DNA of 64,000 nt from an uncultured Eubacteriales bacterium (GTDB lineage Bacteria > Bacillota > Clostridia > Oscillospirales > CAG-272). The first letter of the stretch is position 1, and every line of letters begins with the position of its first letter. Position numbers and translations under genes: made by a program. This document shows positions 1 through 9,237 of the stretch, one piece after another. Under the pieces are notes generated by a model. That model saw only the letters and a program-made list of their open reading frames with translations, searched no databases and was not told the DNA's origin. The DNA is taken from positions 35,683-99,682 of the forward strand of contig CAJLCI010000004.1 of NCBI GenBank assembly GCA_905205065.1, in the 5' to 3' direction.

Positions 1-1115
1 CGCTGTTTCATATTTATGCGATTTTGCTCCGCCGCAATCTCTTTAAGCTCCTCCGCGCTTGCTTGCCCATTGATCTCTTTGTATCTATTTACCGCATCGA
101 CAGTACTTTGAGCTGCATTTAAGATTAAGTTCGCTTCTGTCGAGTTATTATCTTTCAAAATAATACTTCGATTATATGTACAAACAAAATCCGTATCTGA
201 ACTTTCATCAGTCATAATTATATTCAGGTCAGCAATATCCGATTTTTCTTCCTCGGATAATTTATCTTCTGAATTCCGACTATATACATTAATATCCTGC
301 ACAGGCGGTTCACTCCCTGCATTATCCGGCAACTGAGGCTCTGCTAAATCCGTAAGAATTTCCGGCAATTCATCCGACTCCTCAATTGAATCCGACTCCG
401 CCTCTTCCGCCGTTTCAATTTGCTCTGTATCTGCATTTGCAGTATCTGCCTCCACAGACTCTTTTAAGGTATTGTTCTGAATATCTGTCCTACCGACTTT
501 CTTTGATACGTTTGTCGAAGATTCATCCGCCGTTATAATATTTTCTGTCTCCCCTGCCGCATTACCTCCGCTGTCCAAAATATCTGCTTCATCATCAAAG
601 TAAAAAATCTCTTCTGAGTTTAATACGGCATCCCTTGTTTCTGCTACATGATAATCGTCATATACGGAAAAACTGACTGTACTGTCTTTATATTCGACGG
701 AATAAAGCTCTTCGGAATTTATCTCGGAGCTAAAGACAACTTTCATCTCCGACGCTGTATTGGTATATCCTTCTGCAGAAAGCGTTAGCGTATTATCAAT
801 GTCCTCCCATTCATTAGCCTCAAAGTAATGAACAGGCTCCATATACCACGCCTTTATATAAGAACCGTCGCTAAGCCGAAAATATTTTTCATTTTCACTC
901 CTTCGACTAATATCTTCCCCAATAATATATGGAACTGATTGTTGATCTTTTTCAGAATAGCTGAACTCGTTGTTTTCATTCGTTTCATATTGCTGCTGCA
1001 AGGGGATATCACCGTCAAGGGCACCGCCTACTGCGGAAAGGGATTGCTGCATCGAACATACTAACGCTGACAGCGCCAGTGTCAACGCTGCAGCTCTCAT
1101 GCTTATTTTTTTCAT
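1..1115 (-). CDS. Secreted RHS/wall-associated-like protein, N-terminal part (runs off left edge)
   Basis: An open frame runs from ATG at 1115 to the window edge without a stop (about 371 residues). It starts MKKISMRAAALTLALSAL, a lysine-rich then hydrophobic signal peptide, so the product is exported. Residues about 78-100 contain FRLSDGSYIKAWYMEPVHYF followed by W.DIDNTL. That pattern is typical of the N-terminus of RHS-repeat and wall-associated proteins, which usually continue for 1000-2000 residues. After it comes a long acidic, Ser/Thr/Glu-rich, low-complexity stretch, then a more helical region at the edge. An AAGGAAA ribosome site lies just upstream. The RHS assignment is inferred from the N-terminal motif only; any repeats, core and toxin would lie outside the window. 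Confidence 0.75.
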   Translation of the reverse strand, partial: MKKISMRAAALTLALSALVCSMQQSLSAVGGALDGDIPLQQQYETNENNEFSYSEKDQQSVPYIIGEDISRRSENEKYFRLSDGSYIKAWYMEPVHYFEANEWEDIDNTLTLSAEGYTNTASEMKVVFSSEINSEELYSVEYKDSTVSFSVYDDYHVAETRDAVLNSEEIFYFDDEADILDSGGNAAGETENIITADESSTNVSKKVGRTDIQNNTLKESVEADTANADTEQIETAEEAESDSIEESDELPEILTDLAEPQLPDNAGSEPPVQDINVYSRNSEDKLSEEEKSDIADLNIIMTDESSDTDFVCTYNRSIILKDNNSTEANLILNAAQSTVDAVNRYKEINGQASAEELKEIAAEQNRINMKQ

Positions 1116-1238
1116 TTTTTGTTTCCTTTTTATCTTTTTGTCAATTAATCAACCGAATTCTGCATAGACCATCTTACTATTTTTATGTGGATCATCAGTC
1201 TGTCTGTTTAGTATCACCGATACTGCTTTTTTAGAAAA

Positions 1239-1286
1239 AGCATGATAAAAGTATGTCGTAATGTAAATGACTACTTTTATCACGCT
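1239..1286. other. Long inverted repeat in the leader of the secreted-protein gene
   Basis: Arms 1239-1253 and 1272-1286 are complementary over 15 positions with one wobble pair, around an 18-nt loop. It sits about 125 bases before the start of the minus-strand secreted protein, so it could be a 5' leader hairpin. Alternatively it could be a plus-strand terminator, since T-rich sequence follows. No gene ends nearby on the plus strand, which favours a leader or operator role. Confidence 0.45.
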
Positions 1287-1723
1287 TTTCCTCCTTTCTT
1301 ATTGTTTATACAGTTTTATACCCTGTTTATCTGCTTTTCCTATAAATGTTAAATAAGCTTTTCCTCCTTTTATATTCCAATTTATATTTTAAATTTTAAT
1401 TAAGTCGTTATTTCCCAAGGTTTTCATTATAAGATTGCCATGCTAACCACGAAAAAAATTATTATCATAAAGCTTAACTCTAAAGGTATTATAATAAAAC
1501 GGACTATTCTCAGCCGTAAATTTTACCAAATGGTATAGCTTTACAGATCTGCAAAGTTTTACACTTCTATTATATTCATATTTTTCTTTCTTGTCAACAG
1601 TTTGTTGTGAAATATTTTTGATTTTGTTAACATTCATATTTGAATAATAGATATCAAACAAGTTTTTTTATAAACCAAAAATAATTTTCATGGCAAAATT
1701 CTCCATTTTTTTACTCATTGCGC

Positions 1724-1752
1724 TTGACTCGGACAAAAAATCATGATATATT
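1724..1752 (+). promoter_or_regulatory. Candidate sigma-A promoter
   Basis: TTGACT at 1724-1729 and TATATT at 1747-1752 are separated by 17 bases. It faces the small ORF at 2082. The intervening 300 bases hold no gene I can support. Confidence 0.35.
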
Positions 1753-2081
1753 TATAATATGAATAAATATAAAGCTCACCAAAATAGATAATTAGGTGCC
1801 AATAGATATATTGCGAAAAAATTTTCAGTGAATATCTATGAATATCTAATAGACATCAGGACAAACTATTTTCAATAAGGACAATAAGTCCAATATAAAG
1901 TGTTTCAGCAAAGGATTGGAATATCTAAAATAACAAAAGTAAAAACAGTCCTCTACATTGCGTCTACACTTGTTTTTCTGATGCTAATTATCGGTATAAT
2001 ACAGGCATCAGATTACTGTTTTTAGTTATGTCTATGTTATGTTTTTAGTTATATATAAACCAGATGAAAGGACATTCAGTT

Positions 2082-2363
2082 ATGGTAAATTATAGTAGCA
2101 TGATAGGCTGCTGTGAGAAAATGTGCAATTTTTTCACAAAGAAAAAAGAAAAATGCCCTGTTTTCCTGACGGCAAAATACAACAGCCACTTTGGAATTTA
2201 TAATAAAAAGAAAAATAAAGAAATAGCCGGATTTGACATGCATGGAAATCATAGCATTAACGCAGCTTACGTTGTTCTTATCGCAGCTGTATTCACCGCA
2301 ATGTTGTGGTTTTCAGGAGCGATTGACAAATTGATTTTCAAACTCAAATTCAAAAAAAGATAG
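2082..2363 (+). CDS. Small hypothetical membrane protein
   Basis: A 93-residue frame starting MVNYSSMIGCC. The ATG at 2082 is preferred over 2064 because an AAAGGA lies 9-10 bases upstream. The N-terminal half is Cys/Lys-rich (several C and KKK runs). Residues about 64-84 form one hydrophobic segment (AAYVVLIAAVFTAMLWFSGA), followed by a basic tail KLKFKKR, so it would be a single-pass membrane protein with the C-terminus inside. I recognise no family. It stands alone and could be a chance frame; the ribosome site and the clean membrane segment are the support. Confidence 0.35.
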   Translation: MVNYSSMIGCCEKMCNFFTKKKEKCPVFLTAKYNSHFGIYNKKKNKEIAGFDMHGNHSINAAYVVLIAAVFTAMLWFSGAIDKLIFKLKFKKR

Positions 2364-3053
2364 CTTCCTGCCATTTATTTTTAATAAGTCTGAAAACAGA
2401 GGGAAGACATATCGCCGCGCGATATATTACAAATAGTTAATAATAAACTATAAACCTCCGCGAAAAACCATCTGTCAGATCAATTTTTGACACTGTACTC
2501 TTAATCGGCGGTATAATACTCTTCGCCTCAGACGGCGGAATAAATCAATATACATCTTCATTCTTTTTCTCATTCCTTTCTTACAATTTTTTCAATTAAT
2601 CTTTCTTATCAACCTTTTCTATCAGTTGTTTCTACCCTTAGCAAAAGAATCAGGCAATATTAATATTACTACAGCACGGGGCACCGTAAATCGAACTTGC
2701 TCCGTGCCTTATTATTAATTCGACAAGTCGATGTTTCATTACGTTTCCTCACATTTCCATTATAGTTAATATATTGCTCGTTATTTTCCGATACTAAAAC
2801 ATATATTACTATATATCCAAAAATAGCAAAATTAACAATATTTGTAAAATATGTACTAAAATAAACTGTTAATTTATGTAAATGTTTTTACAGATTTACC
2901 TCTTGATATTTTTTCCAATTTATGGTAAACTATATTTGCTCAAAAAGAGAGGCAAGTTTACAAATGTTTCTCCTCTTTGACAGTCTGTACACTATTTGGT
3001 GCAGAATATATCAAGTACAAAAAACTTTAATATAAATATATAGGAGTATCAAA
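2364..3053. promoter_or_regulatory. spo0A upstream region with hairpin and a candidate 0A box
   Basis: No gene is visible in this 690-base AT-rich stretch. A hairpin with 10-base arms (2674-2683 and 2698-2707, one mismatch) is a weak terminator candidate. TTCGACAA at 2719-2726 is the exact reverse complement of the consensus Spo0A-binding box TTGTCGAA. It lies 330 bases before spo0A, suggesting autoregulation, but a single 8-mer can occur by chance. Confidence 0.35.
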
Positions 3054-3851
3054 ATGGAACAAAACATCAATATCCTTATAGCAGACGCTAATGACGATTT
3101 TCGTCTTAAATGCCGTGAACGCCTCAGAGACTACGGTTATGGTTTAATTTCAGAAGCAAGGGACGGCGAAGACGCTCTGAGCAAAATCGGAAACAGTCAT
3201 CCCGACGTCGTAATTGTTGATTCCTGGCTCCCTAAGCTTGATGGAATTAAACTTATAAAAGCCTGCCGCATAATAAATTTTGGTATTGATTCGATTCCAG
3301 CATTTATAATAGTTTCCGAGTCAATGACGCCTTCAATGTTATCCGAGCTGACACAAAGCGGTGCGGACTACATAATGATGAAACCGATTGATTATAAAAG
3401 CCTTGCAGAACGGATTTCCAATCTCTGCGCCTCAAAGCGCATTATTTCTCCTAATAACGCGCAGCGGTCTCAGCCGGTAAGCGAGGTTTTTGCAGGAAGC
3501 GATCTTGAGACTCAGGTAACCAAGGTAATACATCAAATAGGGGTTCCGGCCCACATTAAAGGCTATCAATATTTGAGAACTGCGATCCTTATGACGATCG
3601 AAGACAGCGATATTATTAATTCTGTCACAAAAATTTTGTATCCAACAGTTGCAAAGAAATATGCTACAACTTCCTCAAGAGTTGAACGCGCTATCAGACA
3701 TGCGATTGAAGTTGCATGGGACCGCGGAGATGTTGAAACATTAAATTCGTATTTCGGTTTCACAATACAGAACAATCGAGGAAAGCCGACAAACAGTGAA
3801 TTTATAGCTATGATAGCGGATAATCTTAGACTTTCCAATAAATATTCGTAA
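3054..3851 (+). CDS. spo0A: Sporulation master response regulator Spo0A
   Basis: A 265-residue protein of the usual Spo0A length and layout. The receiver domain (about 1-125) shows the acidic pair near D11/D14-15, phospho-acceptor D56 in IVDSWLPKLDG, switch residue S88 and conserved K110. A variable linker (about 126-150) leads to the Spo0A-specific DNA-binding domain (about 150-265), with the diagnostic stretches IGVPAHIKGYQYLR and ATTSSRVERAIRHAIEVAW. When phosphorylated it binds 0A boxes to start sporulation and repress vegetative genes. It is monocistronic here, with GGAG before the ATG. The genome therefore belongs to an endospore-forming Firmicute lineage. The assignment is close to certain. 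Confidence 0.97.
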   Translation: MEQNINILIADANDDFRLKCRERLRDYGYGLISEARDGEDALSKIGNSHPDVVIVDSWLPKLDGIKLIKACRIINFGIDSIPAFIIVSESMTPSMLSELTQSGADYIMMKPIDYKSLAERISNLCASKRIISPNNAQRSQPVSEVFAGSDLETQVTKVIHQIGVPAHIKGYQYLRTAILMTIEDSDIINSVTKILYPTVAKKYATTSSRVERAIRHAIEVAWDRGDVETLNSYFGFTIQNNRGKPTNSEFIAMIADNLRLSNKYS

Positions 3852-3867
3852 TAAGTCCTAAAATTTA

Positions 3868-4033
3868 ATAAAGGTCAAAGCCCCGTTATAAAACGTTGCG
3901 GTGGCGGATCGTACCACTACCGGAAAAAGTGAATAAATTTCTCCGCCTGTAGAGTCAAACATCTTTACAGCGGAACTCCTTTAGACGTGGATATCTTTAC
4001 AGACGCGAACATCTCGCTTTTAGCTGTAATTTG
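3868..4033 (+). repeat. Dispersed structured repeat, copy A
   Basis: One of four related intergenic elements (others near 21141, 26121 and 37478). The core helix pairs GGCGGA (3903-3908) with TCCGCC (3942-3947). The enclosed loop contains GTACCACTACCGGAAAAAG, shared in part with copies B and C. After the helix come degenerate 15-17-nt units of the type AACATCTTTACAG. It lies downstream of spo0A, on the same strand, and could be part of its 3' transcript or an independent RNA. No protein frame explains it. Confidence 0.6.
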
Positions 4034-4125
4034 TTTCGTTTAAAATTATTACTCCGATGAGAAATATTCAGCGGTTTACTTTTACTTTTTACTCAAATTA
4101 TGCTTATTTCCTCCTTAAATATATA

Positions 4126-4170
4126 AAAATATCAGCGGTCAGAGCCAATCTCACTGACCGCTGATATTTT
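4126..4170. terminator. Bidirectional intrinsic terminator between spo0A and the LCP gene
   Basis: A perfect 17-bp stem (4126-4142 with 4154-4170) has an 11-nt loop and A-run/T-run flanks on both sides. It serves the convergent spo0A transcript and the minus-strand gene ending at 4196. Confidence 0.9.
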
Positions 4171-4195
4171 TTTAGAATAAATAATACTCAAAGCG

Positions 4196-5743
4196 TCATT
4201 CCGATACATCGCCGGTCTCGACACTTACCGTTTCTCCCGATATAACTTTGTCAATAAGCTCCTTTGCCGTCTCAACTGTCTCTTTATTCGGAATCATAAC
4301 AGAAGCATATGCTCCGCCGAGAGAATACGGCGCCTCTGTCGACCCATACCCATCCACACTGTAAGATACAATATTCCATTCTCCGCCTTTTTTAAGCTGA
4401 TTGCGAACAATTGAAGATATCGTACTATACGGAACAGTTGTTTCAAAGCTATCCTGGACAGTTTCCATAATGGAAGAATAATTTTTCAAAAGTTCCACAG
4501 ACAGAAGCTTCTCGGCCACCTTTTTAATGACCTGCATCTGATTCTCTCCGCGCTGCCTGTCACCGGTAGGAAACGCATATCTTTCACGGGCAAAGTACAG
4601 TGCCCCGGTTCCGTCAAGCTCATTCTCCCCACGTGTATAATGCAATCTCTTCCCTATTTCATCATAACTGCAGTATGAATAAAAGTCGTAATCAGAATAA
4701 ACGGTAATTCCTCCGACAGCATCAATAATCTTTTCAAATCCAGAGAAATTTACTCTGAAGTAATAATTAATGTCTACATCATACAGCATGCCAAGCGTGT
4801 CCATGCAGACGTCTATTCCATAAATTCCGGCATGAGTAAGCTTGTCTCTTGCTCCGTTTGAGATCGAAAGAGGAACAAAGTAATCACGAGGAGTAGATAC
4901 AAGAAGTACCTGTTTTGTCGCAGTATTTACAGTTGCAATTATATTAACATCCGTTCGGCTTTTTTCAACAAGTCCCACACGGCTGTCAATTCCGCTTATA
5001 AGTACAGTAAAAACTTCCTTAATCTCTTTTTCCTCATCATCCTCCGATGAGTTTTTATTATCACTTTTTTCCTTGACTGCAATCGTCTCTATTTCTCGTA
5101 TCTTAGATTCAATATCTTCATAACCTTCTGTCTCTTTAATAAGGCTAAGATATCCTGTATTAAGAATAATTGCTCCGGAATTTCCATCAAAAAGTGAATT
5201 TACCATATCAATTGTTCCGGTATATTCATAAGTCTTTATACTTTTGTCAAGCTTTTTGTTTATCTTTTCTATGGCTGAATCTGTATTTTCACGATCCATC
5301 TCCTGAAGAATACCAAAAGTATAATCTGCGGCACCTGCAATATTAACAGCCTCGTCATCGTCAAGCACAAAAACTCCGATGTGAGTAACCTGACTTATGG
5401 GATTTGTAATACTGTTCAGCACGCCGTATGTTTTTGCAACCATAAAGCTTGCCCATCCAAGACACAAGCTCAGTATTAAAGATATTATTATACCGGCAAT
5501 ACAGCGTCCCTTTTTTCTGCTGTTGCAGGTAAGGAAAATTTCAAGACCGAAAAGAATTACAAGCACAGCTATTATAATAATAAGATATACTTCCGTCAAA
5601 AATTCTGTCCTGACAGCCAGATATACAAATATTCCGGCCAACACGAGAAAGACAACCGAGAGGATAACACCTATCACAGAAATTAATCTGCGTTTGCGTC
5701 TTCTGTCGTTTGCGCTTTTAAAATCAAAATTAGTCTCATTCAT
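4196..5743 (-). CDS. LytR-CpsA-Psr (LCP) family cell-wall ligase
   Basis: LCP proteins transfer undecaprenyl-linked glycopolymers to peptidoglycan on the outer face of the membrane. The ATG at 5743 (MNETNFDFKSAN) is preferred, though an in-frame TTG at 5782 is possible. AGGAAGG lies 16 bases upstream of the ATG, longer than ideal. A basic N-terminus is followed by three hydrophobic segments within about the first 110 residues, an extracytoplasmic region, then the LCP domain from about residue 245. Motifs there include VLISGIDSR, KSRTDVNIIATVN, STPRDYFVP (with the pyrophosphate-binding arginine) and the late R.RYAFPTGDRQRGENQMQ. It lies 92 bases downstream of glf on the same strand, which fits a shared role in assembling a galactofuranose-containing surface polymer. 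Confidence 0.92.
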   Translation of the reverse strand: MNETNFDFKSANDRRRKRRLISVIGVILSVVFLVLAGIFVYLAVRTEFLTEVYLIIIIAVLVILFGLEIFLTCNSRKKGRCIAGIIISLILSLCLGWASFMVAKTYGVLNSITNPISQVTHIGVFVLDDDEAVNIAGAADYTFGILQEMDRENTDSAIEKINKKLDKSIKTYEYTGTIDMVNSLFDGNSGAIILNTGYLSLIKETEGYEDIESKIREIETIAVKEKSDNKNSSEDDEEKEIKEVFTVLISGIDSRVGLVEKSRTDVNIIATVNTATKQVLLVSTPRDYFVPLSISNGARDKLTHAGIYGIDVCMDTLGMLYDVDINYYFRVNFSGFEKIIDAVGGITVYSDYDFYSYCSYDEIGKRLHYTRGENELDGTGALYFARERYAFPTGDRQRGENQMQVIKKVAEKLLSVELLKNYSSIMETVQDSFETTVPYSTISSIVRNQLKKGGEWNIVSYSVDGYGSTEAPYSLGGAYASVMIPNKETVETAKELIDKVISGETVSVETGDVSE

Positions 5744-5835
5744 ATCAGTAAATCCATTGCCTTCCTGGGATCCGTGACGCAAAGCGCCGCAATTTTACAA
5801 TTCATATATTATTTTACCACTGCTCCGAAATCTTC

Positions 5836-6939
5836 TTATTGAAATTCGGCTTCAGCAACAGAAAGTGCGGAAGCTATTACCTCATCCATATCATAATATT
5901 TGTACTCTCCAAGTCTTCCGCCAAAAACAATATTATTCTCTTGTGACGCAAGCTGTCTGTACTTTCTATAAAGCGTACTGTTTTTTTCATCATTTACCGG
6001 ATAATACGGTTCATCTCCGGGATGCCATTCAAAACTATATTCACGGCTTATAACTGTTTTAGGGCTATCCGAAGGCTCAAACCACTTGTGTTCAATAATT
6101 CGTGTCCACGGCGTTTCGCTGTCGGTATAGTTAACAACAGCATTTCCCTGAAAATTATCTGTATCAAGTATTTCTGTTTCAAATCTGACAGAGCGGTAAT
6201 CAAGATATCCAAGCTTATAATCAAAATATTCGTCTATCTGTCCGGTATAAATTACACGATCAGAAATTCCATCAAGTTCTTTCCTGTTTAAAAGATAGTC
6301 AGTATTTAATCTGATATCGCTTCCGCGAAGCAGTTTTTCAATCATTTTACTGTAACCTCCTATCGGAATTCCTTGATAACGTGCGTTAAAGTAGTTATTG
6401 TCAAAAGTAAACCTGACGGGAAGCCGTCTGATAATAAATGCAGGCAGCTCTCTACAAGAACGTCCCCACTGTTTTTCCGTATAGCCCTTGATAAGCTTTT
6501 CATAAATATCGGTACCTACCAAGCTTATAGCCTGTTCTTCAAGATTTTTAGGCTCGGAAATCCCCGCCGACACTCTTTGCTCCTCAATCTTTTTTTTCGC
6601 CTCTAAAGGCGTAACTACACCCCAAAGCTTATTAAATGTATACATATTAAACGGCAGAGAATACAGTTCTCCGCGATAATTAGCCACCGGAGAATTGGTA
6701 AAACGATTGAATTCCGCAAAATCTGTTATATAGTCCCATACATATTTGTTGTTGGTATGAAAGATATGAGCGCCGTATTTGTGAACATTTATACCATCTA
6801 CTTCATCCGTTCGGACGTTCCCTCCTATATGCGGCCGCTTGTCTACAACTAGTACCTTTTTTCCGAATTTTACCGCCCTCTCGGCAAAAACAGCTCCGTA
6901 TAAGCCGGCACCCACCACAAGATAATCATATTTTTTCAT
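5836..6939 (-). CDS. glf: UDP-galactopyranose mutase
   Basis: A flavoenzyme that converts UDP-galactopyranose to UDP-galactofuranose for cell-surface glycans. The protein of about 367 residues opens with the FAD dinucleotide-binding motif VVGAGLYGAVFAERA. It contains the family signatures HIGGN, YGAHIFHTNNKYVW, GYTEKQWGR and, near the C-terminus, EYKYYDMDEVIASAL. The ATG at 6939 is chosen over a TTG nine bases upstream. The nearest gene on the same strand is the LCP ligase, together suggesting a galactofuranose glycopolymer. A cytoplasmic enzyme, and it looks intact. Confidence 0.95.
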   Translation of the reverse strand: MKKYDYLVVGAGLYGAVFAERAVKFGKKVLVVDKRPHIGGNVRTDEVDGINVHKYGAHIFHTNNKYVWDYITDFAEFNRFTNSPVANYRGELYSLPFNMYTFNKLWGVVTPLEAKKKIEEQRVSAGISEPKNLEEQAISLVGTDIYEKLIKGYTEKQWGRSCRELPAFIIRRLPVRFTFDNNYFNARYQGIPIGGYSKMIEKLLRGSDIRLNTDYLLNRKELDGISDRVIYTGQIDEYFDYKLGYLDYRSVRFETEILDTDNFQGNAVVNYTDSETPWTRIIEHKWFEPSDSPKTVISREYSFEWHPGDEPYYPVNDEKNSTLYRKYRQLASQENNIVFGGRLGEYKYYDMDEVIASALSVAEAEFQ

Positions 6940-7198
6940 ATTTATCAATACCTAAATGCCTCTCTTTAATGCAGTCGACAAGAATCATTTTATCTGCATT
7001 TCATTGTCGCGCTTTATAACCAAGCTATTCTCCTTATCGAATCATGCAAATCCATCTGTTTAACTTCGAGCTTGAATTTCTGTGTCGACTGATTATATCA
7101 TATTATGACTTCCATTGTCAACGACTTCGAATATAATTTAATAAGTTATAATGACATAGTTTAGCTATTTCAGCATATATAAATTATTAAAAAATGTG

Positions 7199-7227
7199 TT
7201 GACCAATATTATTTAATGTGGTAATAT
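7199..7227 (+). promoter_or_regulatory. Promoter of the RiPP operon
   Basis: TTGACC (7199-7204), 17-base spacer, TAATAT (7222-7227). It is the only strong promoter ahead of the radical SAM gene, and a terminator lies between the two. Confidence 0.65.
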
Positions 7228-7344
7228 ATAGATATAATAAATTTATAGATATTGAAAATGCTTAAAGATTTTTCCCGGCTATTAGTGCAAATAAGCAGTA
7301 ATGAACCTCTTGTATTTATAAAAAAGATATTTCGGAGTTTTATA

Positions 7345-7479
7345 ATGAAAAACTATTTAATGCATTTACATTTATGCCCATTCAATGATGTTAAATCATT
7401 AGTCCTTAGAAGCACAAGTGTGCAGTTCTTATATTTAAGACTTAAAAATATTTTTAGAGCACAAGGTATTCCTTTTTAA
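7345..7479 (+). CDS. Possible leader peptide in the RiPP operon leader
   Basis: A 44-residue frame starting MKNYLMHLHLCPFNDV with a CGGAG seven bases before the ATG. Its stop lies in the loop of the following terminator. It is rich in Leu, Phe and Arg and has no Cys-rich core, so it is not an obvious peptide precursor. Its position between the operon promoter and terminator is what an attenuator leader peptide would show, but it may simply be untranslated leader. Confidence 0.3.
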   Translation: MKNYLMHLHLCPFNDVKSLVLRSTSVQFLYLRLKNIFRAQGIPF

Positions 7480-7501
7480 GAGGGATATTTTGTGCTTTTT
7501 T
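7458..7501 (+). terminator. Intrinsic terminator inside the leader (candidate attenuator)
   Basis: Fifteen-base arms 7458-7472 and 7482-7496 pair completely (three wobbles) around a 9-nt loop, with a T-run at 7496-7501. It lies after the promoter at 7199 and 36 bases before the first structural gene, so every operon transcript must pass it. The octamer AGCACAAG, part of the 5' arm, also occurs at 7411-7418, where it could pair alternatively with the 3' arm. Confidence 0.75.
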
Positions 7502-7536
7502 AGAAATTATTTAAATAAAAGGATGGTACATATAAA

Positions 7537-8898
7537 ATGAGTGAGAAATATAAGTTTTCCAAATTTAATACATACGTTGAGAACGAATGTGGAGAAATGA
7601 TTATATTTAATTCATTATCCATCACTAATGCTTTTTGTAAATTAAATCCGGATAATACTATTATATTCAAAGAAGCCTTAAATAAAAAGCAGGCCAATCT
7701 TATTTCCGAAAATATATTGGGACATCTTTTAAATCGTTCCATGATAGTAAATGACTCCATAGATGAAATGAAAAATCTTGAATACATGAAAATGCAAGTA
7801 ATTACTCGTACTCTATCAGGCAATATTTTAGGACTTATAATTTTGCCTACAGGAAAATGCAACTTTAGGTGCGAATATTGTTATGAAAATTTTAAAAATG
7901 GAAAGATGTCAAAAGAAAATCAAGATGCGATAATAAAATTTGTTAGGAAAAAGATATATTATCATTCAGGTGTTTCAATTTCTTGGTTTGGAGGAGAACC
8001 CCTTTTAGAGATAGATATAATAACATACATCTCTAAAAAAATAATGGATATTTGTAACAGCTTAAAGAAGACATATTCAGCGAATATTACAACAAATGGT
8101 TATTTATTGTCGGTAGAGAATATGAAAAAGCTTCTTTCGTGTAATATATATCAATACCAAATAACTATAGATGGATTGCAGAATATCCATGACAAATATC
8201 GCCACTTAATTGATGGTTCACCTACATTTAGACAAATTGAAACAAATTTATTAAACATAAAAAATAATATAAAAACATGTATTTTTCATATATCTTTGAG
8301 ATGTAATTTTACACAAGAAAGTTTAACTGTTCTTAATGATTTTTCTAAATGGTTTTACAAATGTTTTGAAAACGATAACCGATTTTCAATTTTTGTGCGT
8401 ACAGTAGGAATCTACGGTAAAAATAATAAATTGTCGAATGTTCTTATTAATGATGGAATAGGAAATATATGCAGTAAACTATTTGAAAAAAATCAAAAAA
8501 TTAATAATAGCAATATTATAGCTAACTTTCAATTTTTAAGTCCCGGAGGCTGTGTTTGTTACGCAGGTATGGACAATCACTTTGTATTCGATTCATTAGG
8601 TAATGTACGCAAGTGTACAGTAGCACTTTCCGAAGATTACAATATTGTTGGAAAAATTGAAAATGGTGAAGTTATCATCGATCCTTCTGCAATGGCAAAA
8701 TGGGTTACTCCTCAGCCGATGCATAATAAATGTTATGAATGTAGTTTTGCCGGCGTGTGTATGGATAATGTATGTCACACTAACAAAGTGCAAGGCAAAG
8801 TAAACACTCATCCCAATTGTCCTCACGAAAAAAGTGCAATTAAAAATTTAATATTAATTTATGATAAAGCAAATAAAATAGAATACATAGATAAGTAA
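7537..8898 (+). CDS. SPASM-domain radical SAM peptide maturase, CcpM-like
   Basis: A 453-residue maturase that probably installs cross-links or epimers on the Cys-rich peptide encoded at 9238. After an N-terminal peptide-recognition-type region, the [4Fe-4S]/SAM motif is CX3CX2C at C108, C112 and C115 (TGKCNFRCEYCYEN), followed by the SWFGGEPLL region. The C-terminal SPASM region has Cys in CVCYAG, VRKCTVAL, KCYECSFAGVC, VCHTN and NCPHE, enough for two auxiliary clusters. Size, context with an acyl-carrier-like protein and a small Cys-rich peptide match the clostridial maturase type known as CcpM (Clo7bot-class systems). That family name is from memory of the family, not from a search. GGATGG precedes the ATG. 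Confidence 0.88.
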   Translation: MSEKYKFSKFNTYVENECGEMIIFNSLSITNAFCKLNPDNTIIFKEALNKKQANLISENILGHLLNRSMIVNDSIDEMKNLEYMKMQVITRTLSGNILGLIILPTGKCNFRCEYCYENFKNGKMSKENQDAIIKFVRKKIYYHSGVSISWFGGEPLLEIDIITYISKKIMDICNSLKKTYSANITTNGYLLSVENMKKLLSCNIYQYQITIDGLQNIHDKYRHLIDGSPTFRQIETNLLNIKNNIKTCIFHISLRCNFTQESLTVLNDFSKWFYKCFENDNRFSIFVRTVGIYGKNNKLSNVLINDGIGNICSKLFEKNQKINNSNIIANFQFLSPGGCVCYAGMDNHFVFDSLGNVRKCTVALSEDYNIVGKIENGEVIIDPSAMAKWVTPQPMHNKCYECSFAGVCMDNVCHTNKVQGKVNTHPNCPHEKSAIKNLILIYDKANKIEYIDK

Positions 8899-8923
8899 AA
8901 TAGTTTGCGCGGAGGAATATTTT

Positions 8924-9187
8924 ATGTATAACGAATTGTCATATAACCAAATCCGGGAAAAAGTAAAACTTGCAATGATTAATACAGGAATATATTTGGA
9001 TGGCGTTGATGAAGACTTTAGTAATGATTTAAATCTTCAAAGTTTTATTCAAGATTCATTGCAATTTATAAATTTTATAGTAGCTTTAGAAAAAGAACTT
9101 AATCTTGAATTACCAGATGAGATGTTGTTATACGATAAGTTTCTATCGTTAGACGCATTTTGTTTAGAACTTAATGATTTATTTTAA
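8924..9187 (+). CDS. Acyl-carrier-related protein of the peptide maturation system
   Basis: An 87-residue acidic, helical protein. D44-S45-L46 in FIQDSLQFINF matches the DSL phosphopantetheine attachment motif of acyl carrier proteins, and the following ALEKELNLELPDE matches ACP helix II-III. It starts 26 bases after the radical SAM gene with GGAGG before the ATG. ACP-related proteins recur in clostridial Cys-rich-peptide clusters, where their role is unproven. Here a BtrH-like protein at 14994 provides a possible acyl-transfer partner. No phosphopantetheinyl transferase gene lies nearby, so a housekeeping one would have to load it. Confidence 0.8.
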   Translation: MYNELSYNQIREKVKLAMINTGIYLDGVDEDFSNDLNLQSFIQDSLQFINFIVALEKELNLELPDEMLLYDKFLSLDAFCLELNDLF

Positions 9188-9237
9188 TTAAGGGTGTACA
9201 TTTTTTAACATATATACAAAATGAAAAGGAGATAAAA

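Noticed and set aside
7252..7479. 75-codon plus-strand frame in the RiPP leader as a precursor peptide
   Set aside because: No ribosome site at its first start and no Cys/Gly core; only the shorter internal frame with CGGAG is kept as a low-confidence leader peptide.
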